From Balneolales bacterium (GTDB lineage: Bacteria > Bacteroidota > Rhodothermia > Balneolales > Natronogracilivirgulaceae), in NCBI GenBank assembly GCA_007127665.1, contig SKYY01000044.1:1-8957 (forward strand): DNA of 8,957 bases, read 5' to 3'. Below the pieces are notes generated by a model that saw only the letters and a list, made by a program, of their open reading frames with translations, did no database searches and was not told the origin of the DNA. Position 1 is the stretch's first letter. Every line of letters begins with the position of its first letter. A program made the translations under genes and the position numbers. Of the stretch, positions 1 to 5,859 are shown piece by piece.

Positions 1-129
1 CCGGGTATCGTGCATGTCAAGATGGTGATCAAGGATGAGAAAGTGAACCTGATCCAGATTGCCGGAGAAGCTGTATCGGTTATTGAAGGGAACATCCGGC
101 TCCGAGGTGATTCCGCTACACGTTTCTGA
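1..129 (+). CDS. C-terminal end of a probable PhzF-family isomerase (5' partial)
   Basis: The reading frame is open from the first base of the window and stops with TGA at 127-129, giving the last 42 residues of a protein whose start lies outside. The tail pattern, P-G-I-V-H-V-K followed by charged residues, then I-A-G-E-A-V-S-V-I-E-G-N-I-R-L, resembles the end of PhzF/YddE-like proteins. These are relatives of diaminopimelate epimerase and usually finish with a conserved R-P-S-x-(I/L)-x-V segment and a G-x-A-V-x-V-x-x-G-x-(I/L)-x-L strand pair. That family comprises cytosolic cofactor-independent isomerases or epimerases acting on small carboxylate metabolites, mostly of unknown substrate. 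The catalytic residues lie upstream and are not visible, so the call rests on the C-terminal signature only. The last codons (RGDSATRF) follow the conserved part and run into a tandem repeat that contains the stop codon. Confidence 0.6.
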   Translation, partial: PGIVHVKMVIKDEKVNLIQIAGEAVSVIEGNIRLRGDSATRF

Positions 130-220
130 GTTTTCTGGGTTCCCGGACTTCTGAGTTTCCGGGTTTCTGTGTTTCCTGGATCCTGAGTTTCCGGGGTTCT
201 AAGTTTCCGGGGTTCCCGGG
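124..220. repeat. Degenerate 16-bp tandem repeat after the PhzF-like gene
   Basis: Five recognisable units of about 16 bp start at 124, 149, 164, 181 and 197, with consensus TTCTGAGTTTCCGGGG. They are followed by a truncated unit (TTCCCGGG, 213-220). The units at 181 and 197 are adjacent and differ at only two positions. Units 1 and 2 are separated by about 9 bases of related GTTCCCGGAC sequence. The stop codon of the upstream gene (127-129) lies inside unit 1. Further C/T-rich fragments (ATTTCCGAATTTCCC, 245-259) may be decayed copies. The units are not palindromic and there is no spacer/repeat alternation, so this is not a CRISPR array. No T-tract hairpin terminator is seen in it. Confidence 0.75.
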
Positions 221-297
221 TCAACCGGCTATTTCAGTTACCCGCATTTCCGAATTTCCCTAATCTGATCTGAAAACACGATCATCTCTGATCATAT

Positions 298-302
298 AGA
301 GG
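298..302 (+). promoter_or_regulatory. Weak ribosome-binding site (AGAGG)
   Basis: AGAGG at 298-302 ends four bases before the ATG at 307. It is one of only two purine-rich candidates for a Shine-Dalgarno site in this window. The short spacing makes its use uncertain. It supports, but does not by itself decide, the ATG at 307, which also gives the normal N-terminal length for the hotdog family. Confidence 0.35.
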
Positions 303-306
303 CACC

Positions 307-750
307 ATGACGATTGCACCGGAGTTTGAAGAGCGCTGGAACCGCTTGAAAGGAGAAGGCCGTCCAGGATTGACCGAAGCGCTCTCCATTCAGATTACTG
401 ACCTTCAACGCGGCTCCGTAAAAGCGACCATGCCAGTAACGGATTCGGTGAAACAGCCATTTGGCCTGCTTCACGGAGGCGCATCGGTTGCCCTTGCCGA
501 GACTGTGGCCTCCCTGGGAAGCGTGATGCTCATTGACCCGGACACAGAAATTGCTGCCGGGGCGGAAATCAATGCCAATCACCTTATTCCGGTCAAAAGC
601 GGCTCCGTTCATGCCACAGCCACAGCCGTACACCTGGGAAGAAGCCTGCATGTATGGGAAATACGCATTACCGACGACAGAGACAGGCTAGTCTGTATTT
701 CACGATGCACCGTGGCGGTACAAACCTTGCCTCAATCCCGTGAACGATAA
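307..750 (+). CDS. YdiI/MenI/PaaI-type hotdog-fold acyl-CoA thioesterase
   Basis: A complete 147-residue protein of the usual length for single-domain hotdog thioesterases, which hydrolyse acyl- or aroyl-CoA in the cytoplasm, normally as tetramers. The diagnostic segment QPFGLLHGGASVALAET (residues 50-66) is nearly the same as in E. coli YdiI (1,4-dihydroxy-2-naphthoyl-CoA thioesterase of menaquinone synthesis). It places Q50, H56, the G57-G58 pair, the catalytic acid E65 and S69 at the positions of YdiI Q48, H54, G55, E63 and S67. Further family features are A-E-I-N-A-N-H at 86-92, H109-L-G-R before the penultimate strand, and V-W-E-I-R at 116-120. The PaaI phenylacetyl-CoA thioesterases share this fold, so the substrate cannot be fixed from sequence. 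There are no menaquinone or phenylacetate genes nearby, so a housekeeping or detoxifying role is equally possible. Its last 19 bases overlap the 3' end of the convergent RND pump gene. Confidence 0.88.
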   Translation: MTIAPEFEERWNRLKGEGRPGLTEALSIQITDLQRGSVKATMPVTDSVKQPFGLLHGGASVALAETVASLGSVMLIDPDTEIAAGAEINANHLIPVKSGSVHATATAVHLGRSLHVWEIRITDDRDRLVCISRCTVAVQTLPQSRER

Positions 751-3700
751 GCTTTCGTAACCCGGCCTGACAGCGAATCAAATACTGAGTACATCACCGG
801 CACAATGACCAGTGTCAGAAACGTGGCAAACATGAGTCCGCTTATGATGGTAATGCCCATCGGTCCCCAGAATTGTGTGCTCTCCGTTCCAAGTTGAAAA
901 GCGGGATCAAAATCGGTCAACAGCCCGATATAATCAATATCAATCCCGAATGTGAGCGGGATAAGTCCAAGAATCGTAGTCAGTGCCGTAAGCAGGACCG
1001 GACGCAGTCGAATGGAACCCGCCTCGATAATCGCCTGCATACGCGGCATCCCTTTATCCATCAGCTGTTTGATATACTCGACAAGAACGATGTTGTTGAT
1101 ACAAACGATGCCGGCAAGACTGATTACCCCCACGAACACCATCACACTGAACTCCGTACGCGTAACAATCAGGCCAAGTATCACACCAAGCAGGCTCAGC
1201 CCTACAGCGATGACTATGATAAAAGGAATGATGAGACTATTGAACTTCGCCAGCAGAACGAGAAAAATGAGTACAAAACTGATAACCAGTGCCATCGTAA
1301 GGAAACTGAAACTCTCTTCCTGATCTTCGCTCTCCCCGGTATATTTCATGGTGTATCCCGATGGCAAAGCCGCGCGGTATTCATCCAGGTAATCCTGAAC
1401 CTGCATCAAAACCTGCGGGCCACTGAAACCCGGACCGGCATCACCCTCTACTATAGCAGTCCGGAGCAAATCCAGCCTGGTTATACGGCCGGGACCAATC
1501 CCTTCTTCAAAGTCGGCAACCGATACGAGAGGAATCTGACGTCCCATCTGACTGACAGTCAGATCACGCAATTTATCCAGATCGTCACGGTCTTCCTCGC
1601 GCAGACGTACCACAATATCGTACTCGTCTTCACCGTCCCTGAAAGTGCTTGCCTCAAGGCCATTGACTGCAATGCGCACCGTCTGGGCGATATCAGACAG
1701 CGTCAGCCCGAACTTCCTGGCCTTTTCATGGTCAATACGGATGCTGTACTCCGGCAGACCCCCACTGACATTGTCACGCACATCCACCAGTCCGGGAATG
1801 CGTCCGGCAAACTGCGCCTCGCGAAGCTTCTGGCTTACCTCAAGAGTCATCCGTTCCACCTCCTCAAAATCAGGTCCGGAAATCTCTATATTGACCGGGG
1901 CACCTGTCGGGGGACCGATTTCCTGGCCCTGTACCTGTATGAGGGCATCCGGGATCTCTCCTATGGCATCACGAACTTTGGCCATGGTGACACTGCTGGA
2001 TTCTTTTCTGTCAGCAAAATCAACCATATTAAGTGAAATGCGGGCTCGTTCGGCACTGGGCACGCCGGCGCCAAAACCGCCGGTAGCGGCAATCCCGACA
2101 TTCACCTGTATGTTTTCTATGCTTTCCTTCGTTTCGGGACTATCCTGCAGAAGAGCGTCCAGACGGTGCTGAATTTCACGCACCATTTCGTTTGTGGCAT
2201 CGACATTCATCCCGAGAGGCCCTTCGATGTTGATATCTATCCGGTTTGGATCGGTGTCCGGGAAAAAGTTGAGGCCGGGTGGTATAACATTGAACACGAT
2301 AATGATAGCAAAAAGAGCACCAAAAATGGAGTTCAGCAGCCGGGCCCGGTTATCGGAAAGGATGATTGGCGATCTGCGTTTCCGGAACATCCCCAGAAAA
2401 CCGACCAATGTAACAACCAAAGGGATACTCAGGACCGAGAAAATGATTTGTGCATTAAGATCGGCACCGCGGTACCAGAATCCCAGTAGTGTGAGCAGGA
2501 ATACGACAGCCACAACAACACCACCTATGACACTGCGCAAGCCGCCAAGAAAGACGGATTCAATAGTATGTATGATGATTCCAAGAATACCGATACCAAG
2601 AGAAAGCACGCCAAGCAGCAGAATAGGGGCAGTGGCGGCCGGCAGTGTGACCGGGCCAAAATGGACTACCGGCTCCGACAGAAAAGCGGACAGAACCCCA
2701 CCAATCAGCAGAAGTAAAAAACCAATGGTGAATGCCGAAAGGCTGAACATGTTTCTCCAATAGGCACGACGGACCTTGTAATTGCGCTGCAACATCCATC
2801 CGAGAAAAGATTTATACCCTTCAATAAACTCCGGCAGAATCTTTCCGGTGAAAACCAGACTTAACGGTTTAACGATAAACCGATAGGTGATTACAAAAAA
2901 GAGTACGATGAGTACCAGGACCACCAGGGTAATGTAGTTGTTGATCCCGATTACGGCTGCGGCAATGATAACAGCCGCCAGTATGGTCCCTTTCATGAGC
3001 CCGCTCTTTTCCTGTTTTTTCTCCGTGCTGAGCCTCACAAAAAAGCCGGTCAGGGACGGATAGATCACCAGTGCAATAAAAAGCGAACTCAGCAGCACGA
3101 TGATCAGGGTCATTGGCAGATACCCCATGAATTTTCCGATAATCCCCGGCCAGAAAAGCAGAGGGAGGAAAGCGGCAACAAGTGTGGCAGTGGAAGCCAA
3201 AAGAGCATACCCCACTTCATTGGCACCCAGACGGGCCGCTTCAAAACGCTCATAACCCTGCTCCCTGAACCGATAGATGTTCTCGACAATAACCACGGAA
3301 TTATCCACCAGAAGCCCCAGAGCAATGATCAGACTGAACAGGATTACGAAGTTGATAGTGAGTCCCATGACCGTCATTACCAGAAAGCCGGTGAATATGG
3401 CCAGAGGAACCGCTGTACCTACCAGCAAGGCATTCCGGATACCAAGGAAGAAAACCAGCACCAGTACCACGAAAAGCATACCGCTGATGATACTGTTTTC
3501 AAGATCCGCTATAAGGTTTCTGATCTCATCGCTGGCATCATTGGTCAGTACAATCTGCGTACCGGCAGGAAAACCAAAGTCCGCCAGCACCTTGTTAACC
3601 TCTTCGGATATTTCAAGGATATTGGATCCTGAGCGCTGCTTGATGTCCAGGCTCACCACCGGGTTCTCACGGACCTCCTCAACCGGAATGGGAATCAGCT

Positions 3701-4601
3701 CTCCATTATTCTCCTCAATACGGTAAGCTGTGAGCCGGGCGTAGCTTTCCCTGTCTTTGAAACCGTAAACCACCTCGGCTACGTCACGGACATAGACCAG
3801 ACCCAGAGGTGTCGGACCACCATTGCCATTGCCACCGCCACCGCCACCTCCGCCACCAGCCGGTGGTGCAAAAATGACAAGATCTTCAATTTCATTGGGA
3901 TGCTGAAACTCCCCGGTAATGCGAAGCAGATACGACATGCGGTCCACATCCACATTCCCGCCGGGGATGGTCAGGTTTTGTGACTGAATGGCACCAATGA
4001 TCTGCTGAAATGAGATATTGTAGCCCTTCATGGCGTTCAGGTCTACGTTCACCTGCACTTCGCGCTCCAGGCCTCCGATAACATCCACCTCGCGCACACC
4101 CGGTATGGTCTCAAGCGCATCCTCCAGACGCTCGGCAATCTGGGTCAGCTGCGCCATAGAGAAATCGGCAGCAAGGTTGACGGTCATGATAGGAAAGTCA
4201 TCAATGCTGAACTCCGTTATGATCGGTTCCTCAGCATCGGACGGCAGCTCGGCCCGGGCCAGGTCAACCTGCTCCCGGACCCGCTGGCTGGCAACGATAT
4301 TTTCAACGGCCAGATCAAACTCAACGACGATGCTGCTGAAGCTTTCAAAGGTGGTAGACCTGATTTCGCTGACACCCTCAATACCCTGCAACTCCCTCTC
4401 AAGCGGCTGCGTCACCAGAGACTCCATGTCCGCCGGCCCGATCCCCGGATAGATCGTTGTAATGATGAACAAAGGAATGTCTATGGACGGAGCCGATTCT
4501 TTGGGAATCGTTATATAGGAGTAAAGACCCGCAACAATCAGGATTCCCGTAACTACGAGAATCAGGGTCCTGTTTTTTATGGCTTCTTCAATTACTTTCA
4601 T
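732..4601 (-). CDS. RND-superfamily efflux pump, HAE1/AcrB-like, with expanded membrane centre
   Basis: Inner-membrane proton-driven exporter, 1289 residues against roughly 1030-1050 for AcrB. The ATG at 4601 begins directly at the conserved N-terminal segment before TM1 (10-30); no Shine-Dalgarno site is visible. Order of parts: first periplasmic half 31-365, TM2-TM6 about 370-522, an added hydrophobic block 535-755, canonical TM7 757-777 followed by the family motif N-F-F-P-D-T-D-P, second periplasmic half 785-1095, TM8-TM12 about 1100-1275. TM4 carries G-L-L-V-D433-N434, so the AcrB D407 equivalent is kept and D408 is Asn. In TM10 the K940 equivalent is I1168. R1198 and T1205 match AcrB R971 and T978. 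A Gly9 tract lies at 249-257. The TM11-TM12 loop (about 1220-1246) is longer than usual and acidic. It is the last gene of the efflux locus, 122 bp behind the adaptor. Drug-type (HAE1) rather than metal-type (CusA-like) export is inferred; substrate unknown. Confidence 0.93.
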   Translation of the reverse strand: MKVIEEAIKNRTLILVVTGILIVAGLYSYITIPKESAPSIDIPLFIITTIYPGIGPADMESLVTQPLERELQGIEGVSEIRSTTFESFSSIVVEFDLAVENIVASQRVREQVDLARAELPSDAEEPIITEFSIDDFPIMTVNLAADFSMAQLTQIAERLEDALETIPGVREVDVIGGLEREVQVNVDLNAMKGYNISFQQIIGAIQSQNLTIPGGNVDVDRMSYLLRITGEFQHPNEIEDLVIFAPPAGGGGGGGGGNGNGGPTPLGLVYVRDVAEVVYGFKDRESYARLTAYRIEENNGELIPIPVEEVRENPVVSLDIKQRSGSNILEISEEVNKVLADFGFPAGTQIVLTNDASDEIRNLIADLENSIISGMLFVVLVLVFFLGIRNALLVGTAVPLAIFTGFLVMTVMGLTINFVILFSLIIALGLLVDNSVVIVENIYRFREQGYERFEAARLGANEVGYALLASTATLVAAFLPLLFWPGIIGKFMGYLPMTLIIVLLSSLFIALVIYPSLTGFFVRLSTEKKQEKSGLMKGTILAAVIIAAAVIGINNYITLVVLVLIVLFFVITYRFIVKPLSLVFTGKILPEFIEGYKSFLGWMLQRNYKVRRAYWRNMFSLSAFTIGFLLLLIGGVLSAFLSEPVVHFGPVTLPAATAPILLLGVLSLGIGILGIIIHTIESVFLGGLRSVIGGVVVAVVFLLTLLGFWYRGADLNAQIIFSVLSIPLVVTLVGFLGMFRKRRSPIILSDNRARLLNSIFGALFAIIIVFNVIPPGLNFFPDTDPNRIDINIEGPLGMNVDATNEMVREIQHRLDALLQDSPETKESIENIQVNVGIAATGGFGAGVPSAERARISLNMVDFADRKESSSVTMAKVRDAIGEIPDALIQVQGQEIGPPTGAPVNIEISGPDFEEVERMTLEVSQKLREAQFAGRIPGLVDVRDNVSGGLPEYSIRIDHEKARKFGLTLSDIAQTVRIAVNGLEASTFRDGEDEYDIVVRLREEDRDDLDKLRDLTVSQMGRQIPLVSVADFEEGIGPGRITRLDLLRTAIVEGDAGPGFSGPQVLMQVQDYLDEYRAALPSGYTMKYTGESEDQEESFSFLTMALVISFVLIFLVLLAKFNSLIIPFIIVIAVGLSLLGVILGLIVTRTEFSVMVFVGVISLAGIVCINNIVLVEYIKQLMDKGMPRMQAIIEAGSIRLRPVLLTALTTILGLIPLTFGIDIDYIGLLTDFDPAFQLGTESTQFWGPMGITIISGLMFATFLTLVIVPVMYSVFDSLSGRVTKAYRSRD
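3816..3857 (-). repeat. GGT/GGC hexanucleotide-like microsatellite coding a glycine tract
   Basis: Within the pump gene, residues 249-262 read as nine glycines followed by N-G-N-G-G. The codons alternate largely between GGT and GGC, producing a (GGTGGC)n-like microsatellite. It follows P-P-A and precedes P-T-P-L-G-L-V-Y-V-R-D-V, the strand that in other RND pumps leads into the first docking subdomain. Copy changes of 3 or 6 bases would keep the frame, so length could vary without inactivating the pump. Confidence 0.8.
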
Positions 4602-4626
4602 GGAAATGGTGCAATAATGTGCGCTG

Positions 4627-4639
4627 AAACAATCTGTTT
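4627..4639. promoter_or_regulatory. 13-bp inverted repeat between adaptor and pump genes
   Basis: AAACA-atc-TGTTT is a perfect 5-bp inverted repeat 25 bases upstream of the pump start codon, in the 122-bp adaptor-pump gap. It could be an operator half-site pair or a weak RNA hairpin controlling the last gene separately. The same gap also holds a short direct repeat, GGATGCA, at 4650-4656 and 4661-4667. The arms are short and AT-rich, so chance occurrence is quite possible. Confidence 0.22.
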
Positions 4640-4723
4640 AGATAACTTTGGATGCACTAAGGATGCATTTTCGTAGCAGGAAAACATCTGAGGCCCTTGC
4701 TGAAATACGGATAACCCGATATA

Positions 4724-5791
4724 TCACTGATACCGCTCATAGCTCCTGCGGTTCTGGATCCGGACAAAATCACCGTCGCTGACATTGGTCTGGCCCGTGA
4801 CAATTACTTCGTCGCCGGGCTCCAGTCCTTCCTCAATCACTATCATCGCTCCGGAGGCCGGACCTGTTTTCACTCTTCTGGCTTCTGCCTTGTAAAAATC
4901 GCCGTCACGTCTGGCCACATAAAGCTGCAATCCATCTTCATCTCTCACCAGAGCGGTTCGCGGCACAATCAGTACGTCATCCCAGACTTGCCTGGTGACA
5001 GAAAGGCTCACCACCATTTCCGGCTTAAGGAGCCCGGCTGAATTATCCATGACAATTTCCACGGGGAAGGTCCTGGTTTCAGGTACAATCAGGCTGCCGG
5101 CATACCGCACTTCGCTATCCAGTTCTTCACCACTGTAGGATCTGAGACTCACTGTTACCGGACTCCCCTCCCGGATGTCATTGATGTATCGCTCGGGAAC
5201 CCCTGCATTGATGCGTACACGGTCAAGGTTTACAAGACGCAGTACCGGGATTCCGGGGTTGACCAGCTCCCCGGTGTTCACCATGCGGTCTTCAATACGC
5301 CCGCTAAAGGGCGCGGATATCCGGGAATCGCTTAACTGCTTTTCGGCCTGCTCAAGCTGTGACCTGGCCTGATCACGCTGTGTCCGGATCTGGTTGAACT
5401 GCAGCTGGCTGATGATCGAATCCTGCAGGAGCGGTTCCTGACGCCTGAGTGCATCTTCGGCAAGTTCATAATTGGCACGGGCCATCTCTAACGACGAACG
5501 CACCATGCGGTCATCCAGCATAACGAGTTCCTGTCCCTTGCTCACATGCGTGCCCCGATCCGGCATGGCCTGCACCCGTCCGGAAACCTCTGCCGAGATA
5601 ATCGCATCCTCCAGTGCCTCCACGGTGCCCGTAACCCGCACCTGTTCGGCGAAGGAACGTAACTCCGTACCAAGGGTTTCCACAACCACCTCCCGTGACT
5701 GTGCATTGTTGTTCCCGTTACCGTCATTGTGCTCGCATGCCACTACAGCTACCAACAGTAATGCCGGCACTATCTTTCTCATTGCATTCAT
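4724..5791 (-). CDS. RND periplasmic adaptor (membrane-fusion protein), lipoprotein
   Basis: HlyD/AcrA-type adaptor that should bridge the RND pump and the TolC-like channel in the periplasm. Starting at the ATG at 5791 it has 355 residues and a compact lipoprotein signal (MNAMRK, then IVPALLLVAVVA) with lipobox V-V-A-C at residue 19. An upstream ATG at 5851 (and one at 5830) would add up to 20 polar residues before the signal, so 5791 is preferred, though 5851 cannot be excluded. A Gly/Asn-rich tether follows the cysteine. Domains (this numbering): lipoyl half about 68-95 (A-E-V-S-G-R-V...V-S-K-G-Q-E-L), helical hairpin about 96-155 rich in Q/E/R, second lipoyl half from A160-P-F-S-G-R-I to L-V-N-L-D, beta-barrel 190-265, membrane-proximal domain 270-350. 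Lies 68 bp after the TolC-like gene and 122 bp before the pump, on the same strand. Confidence 0.92.
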   Translation of the reverse strand: MNAMRKIVPALLLVAVVACEHNDGNGNNNAQSREVVVETLGTELRSFAEQVRVTGTVEALEDAIISAEVSGRVQAMPDRGTHVSKGQELVMLDDRMVRSSLEMARANYELAEDALRRQEPLLQDSIISQLQFNQIRTQRDQARSQLEQAEKQLSDSRISAPFSGRIEDRMVNTGELVNPGIPVLRLVNLDRVRINAGVPERYINDIREGSPVTVSLRSYSGEELDSEVRYAGSLIVPETRTFPVEIVMDNSAGLLKPEMVVSLSVTRQVWDDVLIVPRTALVRDEDGLQLYVARRDGDFYKAEARRVKTGPASGAMIVIEEGLEPGDEVIVTGQTNVSDGDFVRIQNRRSYERYQ

Positions 5792-5859
5792 ATTGTATTT
5801 CTTCAAGTCGATATTTGGTATAGTCTTCATCAATGTTATCCGGGATGGCATCCAACTGC

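Noticed and set aside
124..220. CRISPR array
   Set aside because: Units of about 16 bp are nearly contiguous and imperfect, without unique spacers of constant length and without cas genes in the window.
292..651. 119-codon minus-strand frame across the thioesterase gene
   Set aside because: Shadow of the strongly supported hotdog thioesterase on the + strand; composition gives no family resemblance.
873..2036. 387-codon open frame on the + strand, inside the pump gene
   Set aside because: It is antisense to the second half of the RND pump, has a low-complexity, polar composition (many N, Q, H, R) and no recognisable domain. The opposite-strand frame has clear family motifs throughout.
1645..2172. 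175-codon + strand frame, and similar ones at 3277-3726 and 4030-4452
   Set aside because: Ser/Arg/Thr-rich translations typical of antisense shadows of a GC-balanced membrane-protein gene; no domain, no start context.
5792..5851. Adaptor start at the ATG at 5851
   Set aside because: It would put 20 extra mostly polar residues before a lipoprotein signal that is complete from 5791. Kept as a possible alternative, not as the preferred start.
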